Assembly: GCF_902809845.1 (NCBI RefSeq)
Contig: NZ_CADDWI010000013.1
Location: forward strand, 310,001 to 374,000
Length of the DNA stretch: 64,000 nt
Direction: 5' to 3'
From: Chelativorans sp. Marseille-P2723
GTDB lineage: Bacteria; Pseudomonadota; Alphaproteobacteria; Rhizobiales; Rhizobiaceae
Part shown: positions 1 to 9,409 of the stretch, piece after piece
How the letters are laid out: each line of letters starts with the position of its first letter
How positions within the stretch are numbered: position 1 is the stretch's first letter
Position numbers and translations under genes: made by a program
Notes under the pieces: model-generated
Database searches by the model: none
What the model was told of the DNA's origin: nothing
Seen by the model: the letters and a program-made list of their open reading frames with translations, nothing else

Positions 1-560
1 CAAGATGCTATCCCGCCGACTACTATACACCTTGGCGTCAGGCGGGATGCGATATTAGGGAAATCAGCCTACCACCTCATCAGCCTTCTCAAACCATCGC
101 TCGATAAGTCGGTTCAAGCGCGTTTGGAGCGATAACCCAGAACCCTCGTTTCAGATTCCGATGAATTGGTTATGGCCTCCTCGTACGCGTGATCAGATCA
201 AGTGTCGGGTTGATGGCACTGCCTTGACGGCACAGCAATGGACGAACTCCTTCAACTTGAAGCACAAGCTGAAGAGCATTTACGAGAGGATATCGCGGCT
301 TGCCTCTTCATCGAAGACGAAAATGCTGACTCCCTCAAATGGAGAAGGTTCGACCGTAGTCACTTTCCCTCCGCCATTATCCGATAGCAAACTCCCAACA
401 GCCCGATTTGGGCGCCGAAATTCCTTTTGATTTCAAAGCGGGTTAGCGGTTTCGACCGAACCTCTGAGACTGCCGCACAGCCGATTTTGAGTCTCTGAAT
501 GGCTTTCGTCTCAAACCATGCGAACCTCGCGCGATTTGGTTCGGTCTAAAATTTCACCAT
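1..560. other. No recognisable gene
   Basis: I find no convincing coding region here. An 89-codon open frame at 161-430 on the plus strand has no family resemblance and no clear ribosome binding site, and the composition is less GC-rich than in the genes that follow. The stretch probably holds the upstream region of the mgtE gene plus decayed DNA. No riboswitch could be supported by eye. Confidence 0.4.
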
Positions 561-764
561 GATTCCAATGCGTTGCGGTTTCTGAGCTGCGCCCGAATTG
601 TAACTGGTGCTGCCACCAGTCGACCTGAACAGAGACACCCGAGATGGGCGTTTTTCAGCGAAAGTACGCGGCACATCGAATATCGATGTCGATTGTATCT
701 TCCATGTGGGCCTGCGGAACAAAATCCCGCTATAAGCCTTGCCTGCCGTCGGAAAGGACTCTGT

Positions 765-2108
765 ATGCCCCAAATCAAGATCGCGGATCTTGCCGAGCAG
801 TTGGTACGCACTGATCCCAGCCAAATATCCAAGAACTTTGGTTCAGAACATGCAGCCGATCTTGCTGCCGCTTTGCAGAAGATCGATCCACACCAGGCAT
901 GGTCGATTTTGAAGAATATGGCTCTACCTACCCGGGCAGACATATTCGGATATCTCAATGTCGGATTTCAGGCCAGGCTCGCAGCGATCATGCCTCGGCC
1001 GGACCTTGCAACGATCTTCGTTGCGATGGGGTCCGATGATCGCGCCGATCTTTACAAGAAGCTTTCGGACGCACAACGCAACGCCCTGATGCCTGCTCTC
1101 GCTCAGGCAGAACGTGAGGAGATCAGGCGGCTGGCGGCCTATGACGAAGATATGGCCGGCGCAATTATGACTTCTGACTACGCGTCGCTGCTACCGCAGT
1201 TCAGCGCTACGGAAGCGCTTGAGAGGCTTCGGCGTGAGGCGCCGAACAAGGAGACTATCTATCGCGCCTATGTCATCGACGCCGACCGCAAACTAATCGG
1301 CTCGGTCAGGTTGCAGGAACTCATTACAGCGCCAGAGGACGTCAAGATCGTCGACATTATGGAGCGCGATACCCACGCGATCCGGGCCGACGACGATGTG
1401 GAGGATGCGGCACGCAAGCTCGCCCGGTACGACGTGATCGCCCTACCGGTCGTCGATGCTGAGAATCGCCTAGTCGGCATCATCACCTATGATGATGCGA
1501 TGGACGTGATGGAGGCCGAGGCGACTGAAGATTTTCAGAGACTCGGGACGGTCACCAATCTGGGATCGAGTGTCGCAACTGCAACCGTCGCTATGCTCTA
1601 CCGCGCCCGGATTGGCTGGCTGATGCTGCTTGTCTTCGGAAACATCTTTTCGGGAGCCGGCATCGCATACTTCGAGGACACCATTGCTGCGCATCTTGCG
1701 CTGATGTTTTTCCTGCCCATCCTCATCGCGTCAGGAGGCAATGCCGGATCTCAGTCAGCCACATTGATGGTGCGGGCGCTGGCAACCGGCGATATCCGTA
1801 TCACGGATTGGGCCCGTGTATTGGGACGCGAACTGGTCGTTGCGGCTCTGCTTGGTCTCAGCATGGCGGCAGCCATCGCCTTCATTGGTGCTTTTCGCGG
1901 CGGCCGGGATATCGCGATCGTCATCTCTTTCTCGATGGTTCTGATTGTTATCGTTGGAAGCATGATTGGCATGCTGCTGCCATTCATCCTCAGTCGCTTT
2001 GAACTGGACCCAGCCACAGCGAGCACTCCGCTCGTAACCTCGATCGCCGACGCTACCGGGGTCCTGATCTATTTTTCAATAGCGAAGGCGCTGTTGCCCG
2101 TACTTTGA
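765..2108 (+). CDS. mgtE: Magnesium transporter MgtE
   Basis: Inner-membrane Mg2+ channel/transporter of 447 residues, the usual length for the family. In order it shows the alpha-helical MgtE N domain (about residues 10-125), the YDEDMAGAIMT junction motif, two CBS domains (about 135-255) that sense cytosolic Mg2+ in this family, and a C-terminal membrane domain with about five hydrophobic helices and the GGNAGSQSATL pore-type motif. The open frame extends 64 codons further upstream, but the ATG at 765 is preceded by GGAAAGGA at 751-758 and gives the normal N-terminus, so I chose it. It is followed on the same strand by the baeRF-like and stress-protein genes, with gaps that allow a loose operon. 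Confidence 0.92.
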   Translation: MPQIKIADLAEQLVRTDPSQISKNFGSEHAADLAAALQKIDPHQAWSILKNMALPTRADIFGYLNVGFQARLAAIMPRPDLATIFVAMGSDDRADLYKKLSDAQRNALMPALAQAEREEIRRLAAYDEDMAGAIMTSDYASLLPQFSATEALERLRREAPNKETIYRAYVIDADRKLIGSVRLQELITAPEDVKIVDIMERDTHAIRADDDVEDAARKLARYDVIALPVVDAENRLVGIITYDDAMDVMEAEATEDFQRLGTVTNLGSSVATATVAMLYRARIGWLMLLVFGNIFSGAGIAYFEDTIAAHLALMFFLPILIASGGNAGSQSATLMVRALATGDIRITDWARVLGRELVVAALLGLSMAAAIAFIGAFRGGRDIAIVISFSMVLIVIVGSMIGMLLPFILSRFELDPATASTPLVTSIADATGVLIYFSIAKALLPVL

Positions 2109-2268
2109 ACGGGGATATGAGGCAGTCAGTCGCAACAAGATGATTGTTGGGCATCTGGTAGCTATATGTAATTTGCGGAGCCACCGAAGCGGTCATGGTT
2201 GAAGCGGAAGCATGCAATCGGCTTCAGAGGTGATCAGTCCATGCTCTGCCGTAGATACAGGAGAGTTC

Positions 2269-3390
2269 ATGCTTTACGTCGACATCCCAACGCGAACCGA
2301 ATTCACGTCTCTTTCCGGCGCACGCTCTGATGCTTGCGTTTCAATTTATCTGAAGACCACGCCTGTTACCCAGGAAGTCGGAACATCCCGGATCGAGTTT
2401 GGCAACCTCATACGCGAAGCGCAGTCACAGCTGCAGGACGCGAATTTCGACAAGAGGCGACTCGCTGGATTGCTCGACAGCTTGAACGATCTGCTCGACG
2501 ACGACGAGTTCTGGCGCTTCCAGGCCAATAGCCTGGCCGTGTTCGCGACTCCGGACACGATCCGCGCATACCGCCTGGCGAATGATTTGACGTCTATGGT
2601 ACAGGTTTCCGACCGTTTTCATATGAAGCCGCTCTTGCGCGCAGTGACGTTCCCGCACTCGGCTTTCGTTCTCGCTCTTTCGGAGAATGCTGTCCGGCTC
2701 GTCGAAATGCATGCCGACCTGCCACCCGACGCAGTGAAGGTGCCCGACATGCCCAGGGATGCCGCGTCATCAGTTGGGAAATCGACCTTGAACGACCGCT
2801 CCTTCAGTGGCCGCATCCACGGTTCGGAAGGACAGAATGTCCGGTTCCAGCAATATATCAGGCAGGTCGATGCCGCCCTTCGTCAGGTGCTGTCCGGTCG
2901 CGAGATCCCGTTGGTATTGGCGGCCACCGGGAGGCTCGCTTCAATCTTCATGCAGACTTGTTCATATCCACACTTGTTGAAAGACACGATCGCCGACAGC
3001 CCCGACAGGTTCAGCGAAGCCGAGCTTGCCAGCAAGGCTCGACCTATCCTTGACGAGGCTTATGCATCCGAAATTGCGGAAATTCACAGCCTCTTCGACA
3101 GGCGGGCGAGTGAGAGGCGCGTTACTATGGACATAGCTGATGCCGCTCGTGCAGCGACGTTCGGTGGCATTCACAAACTGCTTATCAATATTGACTCCAC
3201 AATTCCGGGATTCGTCGATGACGAGACCGGTGCCGTCACATTCGTCGAACAGGATGACGCGAAGGCCTATGGCGTTGTCGATGAGATCGCGGCGCGGGCA
3301 CTTGCAAGCGGCGCGCGCGTGATGGGCGTGCGGCGTGAGGATATTCCAGGCGGGAACGAACTGGCGGCCATTCTCCGTTATCCGATTTGA
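2269..3390 (+). CDS. baeRF-like (archaeo-eukaryotic release factor family) protein
   Basis: Soluble protein of 373 residues resembling the bacterial archaeo-eukaryotic release factor-like (baeRF) proteins, which are found next to stress genes in proteobacteria and are thought to act on stalled ribosomes or tRNA; no member of this branch has a firmly established role that I can cite. Seen in the sequence: an N-terminal alpha/beta segment, a central RNase-H-fold-like region with FVLALSENAVRLVE, and a C-terminal region with a VDEIAARALASGARVMGVRR helix-strand like the L7Ae-type end of release factors. The ATG at 2269 has AGGAG at 2259-2263 and is preferred to an in-frame start at 2212. It lies between mgtE and a universal stress protein, consistent with a stress context. 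Confidence 0.6.
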   Translation: MLYVDIPTRTEFTSLSGARSDACVSIYLKTTPVTQEVGTSRIEFGNLIREAQSQLQDANFDKRRLAGLLDSLNDLLDDDEFWRFQANSLAVFATPDTIRAYRLANDLTSMVQVSDRFHMKPLLRAVTFPHSAFVLALSENAVRLVEMHADLPPDAVKVPDMPRDAASSVGKSTLNDRSFSGRIHGSEGQNVRFQQYIRQVDAALRQVLSGREIPLVLAATGRLASIFMQTCSYPHLLKDTIADSPDRFSEAELASKARPILDEAYASEIAEIHSLFDRRASERRVTMDIADAARAATFGGIHKLLINIDSTIPGFVDDETGAVTFVEQDDAKAYGVVDEIAARALASGARVMGVRREDIPGGNELAAILRYPI

Positions 3391-3448
3391 GGATGAAGGC
3401 GGAAAACCACCGACATCAGCTCCCTTTGAAGCACCGGGAGAGCACAGT

Positions 3449-4327
3449 ATGACGATTAGGACGATAGTCGCGGCAGTCGCGCTTGAGAACGGCGATGAGC
3501 CGGTTATGCATCGCGCATCCCGGATTGCTCAGGAGCATGGTGCGCGGCTCCTCCTTGTTCATGTGATTGAAAGCTTGCCGGCGACCGCCGATCTCCCGTT
3601 GCCGGCCGACGAAGAAATTGTATCCAGAGTGCTCGTAGCCGATGCAACCCAAGCGCTTGAGCGCTTGGTCCCGGCCTCAGGCGTACGAGCAGAAATCAAG
3701 GTCGATTTCGGCAGAGCCGATCAGGTGATCGAGCGCTTTGCGCGTGATCATGCAGCCGATCTTCTAATTATCGGTCCGGGAAAGCCACAAAATCTGCGTG
3801 AAAAGCTGTTCGGATCGACAGTGGATCGCCTGGTGCGGTCAAGTCCGTGTCCAGTGCTCGTCGTAACGCAACAGGCTGATGATGGTTACCGCCGTGTAAT
3901 TGCCGCAATCGACTTCTCGCCGATGTCGTTTGCTGCTGCACAGAGTGCGGTGCGAATGGCGCCAAATGCAGCCATGGAGCTCGTTCACGTTCTTGAGATT
4001 CCGCTGGCCTTTATGCAAGCGATGCGGAAAGCAGGCACTTCACAGGCTGAAATTGATCAATACCGTCGCGCGAAAAGCCAAGCCGCATTAAAGGAGTTGC
4101 GTTTAGCATGCGTCTCATTTTCGATACCAAAAGAAAGCAAAATCCGGGTTGTGCACGGTGATGCCGCAGCAACACTGATCGGGCTGGCAAGGGGAGGAGA
4201 GACGGATCTCGTGACGCTGGGTGTCCAGGGTAGAAACGCTGTCTCCAAGATGATCCTTGGAAGCGTAGCGCGCAGGGTGGTCTCGTTATCGCCTTGCGAT
4301 ATATTGCTAACCCGTGAGCCCTTCTGA
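3449..4327 (+). CDS. Universal stress protein, two UspA domains
   Basis: Cytoplasmic stress protein of 292 residues made of two tandem Usp folds. The first domain (about 1-145) ends in GPGKPQNLREKLFGSTVDRLV, and the second (about 150-292) has GVQGRNAVSKMILGSVARRVV. Both approximate the GxxG(x9)GS/T ATP-binding signature, the second more closely. The chosen ATG at 3449 has GGGAG at 3436-3440; an upstream in-frame start at 3335 would overlap the previous gene and lacks a ribosome site. The gene closes the mgtE/baeRF/usp group. Such tandem proteins are commonly induced by hypoxia or stationary phase, but no regulatory site is visible here. Confidence 0.88.
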   Translation: MTIRTIVAAVALENGDEPVMHRASRIAQEHGARLLLVHVIESLPATADLPLPADEEIVSRVLVADATQALERLVPASGVRAEIKVDFGRADQVIERFARDHAADLLIIGPGKPQNLREKLFGSTVDRLVRSSPCPVLVVTQQADDGYRRVIAAIDFSPMSFAAAQSAVRMAPNAAMELVHVLEIPLAFMQAMRKAGTSQAEIDQYRRAKSQAALKELRLACVSFSIPKESKIRVVHGDAAATLIGLARGGETDLVTLGVQGRNAVSKMILGSVARRVVSLSPCDILLTREPF

Positions 4328-4566
4328 CCGGCGCCACTGCGATGTGATCGGCGGAGAGATTTTAACAAGGAGACAGCAGGGTTTCCCTAATTCAAGCGAA
4401 AGTACTCGATCAGTCGTTAGTAGCCTCGATGAATTCAGCGCACTTTCAGTATGTCTTTAATGTAGTTTTCTAATCTGTTCTGGATCCAATTTGCAGGGGT
4501 TGCCAATTTCAGCGGCAGCTTGGACATTTCCCAATGCTGCTCAGTGCCACGGGGTCAAAAGCTGCC

Positions 4567-4965
4567 TCACGGCGTAGAACCTGATGCCGTGCCGAACACC
4601 ATCTTCATCTGCTCTGCCCACGGCCGTTCGGCGACCGCCATCAGATCGTTGAGTGATAACGCCGGTGGAATGCGGTGGAGGAGCAGTTTCTCCAGCACCT
4701 CCGGCGCGAGATAGGCCAGCCTTACCATGCGGCTGACGTAACGATCGGAGAGGTTTTCGGCGTTGGCAATGTCGGCAATGGTCGAAGCCTCGCCGCGCTC
4801 CAGCCTGCGCCGCCAGTTCCAGGCGCGAGCGATGGCGCGCAGCACATGCGCGTCCTGCGCCCGCGCCTCGGCGGGTCCGTGGTCAGCCGGCGGCAGAATC
4901 TTAGGGCGGCCGTTCTTACGGCGAACAGTGAGCGGGATGACTACGCGGATGGTGTTTTCCGTCAT
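4567..4965 (-). CDS. Recombinase-associated hypothetical protein
   Basis: A 132-residue basic protein that recurs directly downstream of large serine recombinases in rhizobial islands; its role is unknown. The N-terminal part contains VVIPLTVRRKNGRPKI, and the central part holds a helical segment with DRYVSRMVRLAYLAPEVLE that looks like a helix-turn-helix or a KorB/ParB-type HTH (SDRYVSRMVRLA), suggesting DNA binding. Its start ATG overlaps the stop of the recombinase gene by four bases (ATGA), so the two are translationally coupled. A role as accessory DNA-binding protein of the recombinase is an inference. Confidence 0.6.
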   Translation of the reverse strand: MTENTIRVVIPLTVRRKNGRPKILPPADHGPAEARAQDAHVLRAIARAWNWRRRLERGEASTIADIANAENLSDRYVSRMVRLAYLAPEVLEKLLLHRIPPALSLNDLMAVAERPWAEQMKMVFGTASGSTP

Positions 4966-6278
4966 GCCGCATCCTTTTCCATCTGCGGTGCCAACATCTG
5001 TCTCGCCAGTGATTTGAGGCCGTCATGGCGCAGATCGATGGCAATACCGGCCACACCCACCGTGACACGCGCCACCAGAAGCTGGACGATGCGTGCCTGC
5101 TCGGCAGGAAACAGTGACGACCACAGCGTGTCGAAATCATCAAGCGCGGCAATCACCGCCTTGTCGTCGATGTCTGGCATGTCTGATTTCAGGGCGGCAA
5201 GTGCTCGCGCCCTGATTTCGGGCGTGGCGATCATGCGGCGGATTTCGCCGACAACCGTATCCTCGACCATGGCGGCAGGAAGCCGCTGCGGTCCTTCCGC
5301 ATCGGTGGGTCGGTTTCGAATAAGGTCCATTGAGGTGTAGTAACGATAGAGCTTGCTGCTCTTCTTGGTGGCAGTCGGCGTCATTGCAGCGCCGCTGTCA
5401 GTAAAAATCAGCCCCTTCAGCATCGCAGGGGTCTGGTTTCTTGACGCGGCGGCACGTAGCCGAGGGCTGGTCTTCAGGACGGAATGGACCGCGTCCCATA
5501 GCTCGCGATCGATGATCGCCTCATGCTCGCCGGGATAGCTCGTCCCCTTATGCACGACCTCGCCGATATAGATGCGATTGTTGATCAGCTTGTAGAGAAA
5601 GCCCTTGTCGATCCGCCTGCCGCGCTTGTTGACGACGCCTTCGGCTGCCAGCACCCTCGCCAGCCTGGTGGCCGATCCGATCGCCACGAAGCGCTCGAAG
5701 ATCATCCGGACCGTTGCCGCCTCTTCTTCGTTGATCACCAGTTTCCGGTCGCGGACATCATAACCAAGCGGGACATAGCCACCCATCCACATGCCCTTCT
5801 TGCGCGAGGCGGCGAATTTGTCGCGAATGCGCTCGCCAATCACCTCGCGCTCGAACTGCGCGAACGACAGCAGGATGTTGAGCGTCAGACGTCCCATCGA
5901 CGTCGTGGTGTTGAAGGACTGGGTGACGGAGACGAACGTCACCTGGTTGCGCTCAAAGATCTCGACCAGCCGGGCAAAGTCCATCAGCGAGCGGGACAAG
6001 CGGTCGATCTTGTAGACAACGATGACGTCGATGAGCCCGGCTTCGACATCGGCCAGCAGCCGCTGCAATGCCGGTCGCTCCAGCGTGCCACCGTGGCCGC
6101 CATCGTCATAGCGCTCGCGAATGGCGGCATAGCCTTCCGAGCGTTGGCTGGCGATGTAGGCCTCGCAGGACTCACGCTGCGCATCGAGCGAGTTGAACTC
6201 CATGTCGAGGCCTTCCTCGCTCGACTTGCGCGTATAGATGGCGCAGCGCAAACGGCGCTGCGGCGGGCGAATAGTCAT
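4962..6278 (-). CDS. Large serine recombinase
   Basis: Site-specific DNA recombinase of 438 residues. The N-terminal resolvase domain (about 10-150) carries the catalytic serine in CAIYTRKSSEEG, the LDAQRE segment, and the KIDRLSR and FAQFEREVIGERIRDK motifs. It is followed by the recombinase (PF07508-type) domain with GYVPLGYDV and by a C-terminal region with YRYYTS. The zinc-ribbon cysteines usual in phage integrases are absent (LKGLIFTDSGAAMTP), which is typical of this rhizobial subgroup rather than damage. Both ends overlap neighbours by ATGA, so the DUF2924 gene, recombinase and 132-residue gene form a tight operon. No attachment sites could be recognised. Confidence 0.87.
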   Translation of the reverse strand: MTIRPPQRRLRCAIYTRKSSEEGLDMEFNSLDAQRESCEAYIASQRSEGYAAIRERYDDGGHGGTLERPALQRLLADVEAGLIDVIVVYKIDRLSRSLMDFARLVEIFERNQVTFVSVTQSFNTTTSMGRLTLNILLSFAQFEREVIGERIRDKFAASRKKGMWMGGYVPLGYDVRDRKLVINEEEAATVRMIFERFVAIGSATRLARVLAAEGVVNKRGRRIDKGFLYKLINNRIYIGEVVHKGTSYPGEHEAIIDRELWDAVHSVLKTSPRLRAAASRNQTPAMLKGLIFTDSGAAMTPTATKKSSKLYRYYTSMDLIRNRPTDAEGPQRLPAAMVEDTVVGEIRRMIATPEIRARALAALKSDMPDIDDKAVIAALDDFDTLWSSLFPAEQARIVQLLVARVTVGVAGIAIDLRHDGLKSLARQMLAPQMEKDAA

Positions 6279-6775
6279 CGTTCACTCCTGCGCGCATCGC
6301 CAAGGCCGAAGAAGCGATAGCCATTCCAGTTGCTGCCGGTGATCGCGCGTGCAGCCGCCGATAGCGATTTGAACCGTTGCCCCTGCCACTCGAAGCCATC
6401 GCGCAGCACGGTCACCGTGTGCTCGACACCATCCCATTCACGCACCAGCCTGGTGCCGACAACTGGAGTGCGCGGGTCGGCGAGGATCGCCTTGCGATCG
6501 GATTTGCCGTCGACCTCGTCGGCGAGCAACTCCAGCATCCTGGCCGTCTGACGGGACAGACCGCCCAGCGCCATCTCCTGGATGCGCCAGGATAGCCGCA
6601 ATTCCAGATTGCCGCGGCTGTTGTTCGGTGCTGGCGTGTCGAACAACGCTTCCCACTCGAGTTTCAGCTCCTTGACGGACATGCGTTTCAGCGCCGCCAA
6701 TCGGGCCAGGACCGGCGCTTCGTCATCCGGCAGATTTTTGCGGCTTTCGGCGTGCTTCCGGACTGCTTGATTCAT
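6275..6775 (-). CDS. DUF2924 domain protein
   Basis: A 166-residue protein of the DUF2924 family, which accompanies large serine recombinases in prophages and islands of alphaproteobacteria. Characteristic segments are LKLEWEALFDTPAPN near residue 40, LSWRIQEMALGGLS near residue 65, a central basic linker, and the C-terminal GFEWQGQRFKSLSAAARAITGS region resembling a nucleic-acid-binding RAMA/SWIB-like fold. Function is unknown; a recombination directionality or accessory role is only an inference from constant linkage. The start ATG overlaps the stop of an upstream small frame (ATGA at 6772-6775). Confidence 0.8.
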   Translation of the reverse strand: MNQAVRKHAESRKNLPDDEAPVLARLAALKRMSVKELKLEWEALFDTPAPNNSRGNLELRLSWRIQEMALGGLSRQTARMLELLADEVDGKSDRKAILADPRTPVVGTRLVREWDGVEHTVTVLRDGFEWQGQRFKSLSAAARAITGSNWNGYRFFGLGDARRSER

Positions 6776-6949
6776 ACCTGCTCTCCAACTCGGTTGCTCG
6801 GTTTGCGACGACGAGCACGGCGTTTGAGAGCGAGAATGTCGAGGGAACTCTCTCTGCCGGTTGCCGATAAAGAACTGGACTGTTCAGCCAGGACACGCCT
6901 TACGGCTGCAGCCAGGATCTCACCGATCTCGGACAGGCGCTGATTCCGC
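6772..6949 (-). pseudogene. Start-less small gene of the recombinase module
   Basis: Reading the minus strand from about 6949 to the TGA at 6774-6772 gives an uninterrupted small protein containing QRLSEIGEILAAAVRRVLAE followed by a basic tail KRRARRRKPS. This resembles the short helical protein that usually precedes DUF2924 in these modules, with its stop overlapping the DUF2924 start. Here no ATG, GTG or TTG precedes the conserved part: the frame opens after a TAA at 6978-6976 and the sequence upstream is unrelated. The 5' end therefore seems to have been lost at a junction near 6950, next to an IS3 remnant. Translation of DUF2924 by coupling to this frame may be affected. Confidence 0.55.
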
Positions 6950-7087
6950 CGACATCCGGTCCGGTGACAAAAGTCTTATGGGTTGATGCGCGATGTTCAT
7001 GAGACGGTTCGCCATTACCTTCGATAAGCGAACGGTACATCAAGAACGTACTTTTACAAGCGATATCAATGGGTTGTCTAAGTGGTG

Positions 7088-7384
7088 CGAAATCTTGAGC
7101 GTTCCTTCCGCTTCGCATCGGGCGTCACCATTTTTTTGCTGCGACATCCTTCAAGATCGCGTTGTCCAGCATCTGCTCGGCAAGGAGCTTCTCAGACGGG
7201 CATTCTCCAGAGTCTTCAGGCGACGGGCGTCGGAAACGTCCATACCGCCGAACTTCGCCTTAAACTTGTAAAAGGTCGCTGCCGAAATGCCGTGCTTGCG
7301 GCAGACATCAGCCGTCTTCGCACCGGCCTCCTGCTCCTTCAGCATCCCAATAATCTGTTCTTCCGTGAACCGCGAGGGTCGCAT
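7088..7384 (-). pseudogene. IS3-family transposase OrfA remnant
   Basis: The minus strand from the ATG at 7384 reads RPSRFTEEQIIGMLKEQEAG, then an HTH with VCRKHGISAATFYKFKAKFGG, which is the OrfA of an IS3-family (IS407-like) element. After LKTLE the frame is lost: by comparison with the family consensus about six bases are missing and a further single-base deletion shifts the frame, so the leucine-zipper part (LLAEQMLDNAILKDV) continues in another frame. Only the first codons of OrfB remain before the sequence becomes unrelated near 7085. This is a dead fragment; the right inverted repeat may lie near 7425. Confidence 0.7.
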
Positions 7385-7417
7385 TGTCCGTCTCCGTGAT
7401 CGACGGACTCTACCCAA

Positions 7418-8288
7418 TTCTGGAGGAAGTTCAGGGTCTCAGGTCGCGGTTAACCAAGCGAAATGAACTCGATGATCCATGCCTCCCCCTTCAGTATCTG
7501 GGAGTTCATTTTGAAAGGCGAGCTACCTACTCGGTAATTCCTTTCCAACGAAACAGGCAACGCCGCCTTATTTCGCCTGCACTCAGAGCTGCTGGTCTAG
7601 GTCTCCCATTCCGAAAGCTTCTCCCCCTTCGCTTGATGCGTTAGCTCAGCGTAATCGGCCCTCCGGTATTATACAGATACGCAACAATCGATTTGCTCTT
7701 AAAAGCGGCACATGAAGGGTAACCCAACGAGTCTTTAGCGTCTGATGGAAGGTGCGGAGGGTAGAATTATAAAGCAATGTTTATTTGAGCTGAAAATTAT
7801 AGAAAGCACGAATAATAGGCACGCGCAATGTAGCGCGCGTATGAGCAAGTTCTGGAGAAAAGCCTTTAACCGATTGCCTCAAAAGAGACCGTTCAGTGCC
7901 GTAGCGCCCGTAAATTCATGTCGTTTTCGGTTGCGATCCGGGGAAGTCAAATGTGCCGCGCACTACGGCGCAGCAATAGTATCCTCAAGCGTCGCGGTCC
8001 GGCAGATCACGGACGCCGGCGAAACCAAACTGCTCCAGAAAACTTGCGTGCTTCGCATAGGTATTGTGCGCCGGGGTTGTGGAGAGCGCGGTCCTACAGT
8101 GATTATGTCGGGCCGTCGCAACCAAACATGCGTCCCGTTAAATCTCCGTTGCTCCAGGAGCAGTCGAGCCGCAACAAACATAAACGAAGCCTCCGCTCAA
8201 CTCCGCCGGTTTCTCACCGTCTTGACGAAGCGGGCAGGTTGATTTGTTGCGGTAGTGAAGCGTGAGCGCGAGCATCTGGGAGGTCGCT
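7418..8288. other. No recognisable gene; decayed accessory DNA
   Basis: About 870 bases between an IS3 remnant and an intact-ended IS630 element. Several open frames of 60-165 codons exist on both strands (for example 7745-8242 plus) but none resembles a known family, none has a good ribosome site, and their amino-acid composition (rich in Arg, Ser, Cys) looks like out-of-frame translation. I see no tRNA and no repeated structure. Confidence 0.4.
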
Positions 8289-9339
8289 TAGAGTCTTTCA
8301 TGTTTTGACGGAAGCGTATCCGGCGTTTGCGAGGTAGTTTGCGCATTCGCCGGGTTCGATGGTTGAGACGAGGTGCCCGATGTGACGCCATGTGTCCTCG
8401 ACGGTTCGTTTCTGGGCATGGCGCATCCAGTGCTTGATCTTGGCAAAGGCCTGTTCGATCGGGTTGAGGTCTGGTGAATAGGGCGGCAGGAACCAGAGCC
8501 TGGCGCCGGCCGCCCGGATTGAAGCTCGGACGGTGGCCGACTTGTGGGAACCCAAATTGTCCATAACGACGATGTCGCCGGGTTTGAGGACCGGCACGAG
8601 CTGCTGCTCAACATAGGCCCGGAAGCACTGTCCGTTGATTGGTCCGTCAAAGACGCAAGGTGCTGTCAGCCCATCGCAGCGCAGCGCGCCCACGAAGGTC
8701 AGCGTGCGCCAGTGACCGTGCGGGGCAAAGCCGCGCAGGCGCTTGCCGCGTGGTCCCCAGCCGCGCAGGGGCGCCATGTTGGTCTTGATCCAGGTTTCGT
8801 CGATAAAAACCAGCCGGTGCGGGTCAAGGCTCGCCTGAAAGGAACGCCAGCGCTGACGCCTGCGCGCTATGTCGGCCCGCGCCTGCTCAAGGGCGAACAG
8901 TGTTTTTTTTGAACCGAAGCCCCTCGCGCTGCAGAAACTGCCACACGGCATTGTGCGACACCTTCACCCCGCGCGCAGCCAGTTCATCCTTGAGCCGGTG
9001 CAGCGACAAATGCGGCACCTGATTGATGCGCTCGACGATGAACGCCCGGTGCGGCTCGAGCACCCGCTTTCGGTGGCCGCCCATCTTGCCCGGCGCGACC
9101 GAGCCCGTCGCACGATAACGTTGATGCCACTTCACCACCGAAGAAACCGAGACACCGAACCGGGCGGCCGTCGACCGGCAACTCTCCCCGGCCTCGATCG
9201 CTCCAATCACGCGCTTGCGAAGATCATTGGAAAGAGGTGCTGTCATAAGATGCTGGCCTCCTCTCCAGCCAACATCTTGAATCACAAAAAGGACCCGATG
9301 GGAACCCCAACCGATTCAGACAAAGAATGAACCGCTCTA
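8289..9339 (-). mobile_element. IS630-family insertion sequence (copy 1)
   Basis: A 1.05-kb element bounded by imperfect terminal inverted repeats: TAGAGTCTTTCATGTTTTG at 8289 and the complement of the right end, TAGAGCGGTTCATTCTTTG, ending at 9339. Both ends carry the TA dinucleotide that IS630/Tc1-type elements duplicate. The limits are supported by a second, internally deleted copy at 38668-39181, whose similarity stops at the same bases. The element contains one transposase gene on the minus strand, split by a frameshift. Confidence 0.85.
8298..9246 (-). pseudogene. IS630 transposase, frameshifted at an A8 run
   Basis: The N-terminal part (from ATG 9246) encodes two HTH motifs (RSTAARFGVSVSSVVKWHQRY and a second one) and runs into an A8 tract at 8903-8910; the remaining part continues in another frame with the DDE catalytic residues in [16 protein letters not shown] and NPIEQAF, ending in NAGYASVKT. 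With seven A residues the two parts would join as one [16 protein letters not shown] protein of about 315 residues. The eighth A is therefore either an inactivating insertion or a slippage site that lets polymerase or ribosome restore the frame. I favour simple inactivation but cannot exclude slippage. Confidence 0.8.
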
Positions 9340-9409
9340 GAACTCCGACTGGAATGCTGGGAAGATGAGCGTGACGAAAGCGCACTTACTGCACGTTGGC
9401 ACCGCCTCG

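Noticed and set aside
440-764. Possible Mg2+ riboswitch before mgtE
   Set aside because: A long leader exists, but I could not recognise the conserved elements of an M-box or other known class by eye.
5523-6320. 265-codon plus-strand frame
   Set aside because: Antisense to the serine recombinase, which has intact catalytic motifs and coupled neighbours; the frame is a GC-rich shadow.
7418-8288. tRNA or attachment site next to the recombinase island
   Set aside because: No cloverleaf-like sequence or direct repeat suitable as attL/attR was found around the recombinase module.
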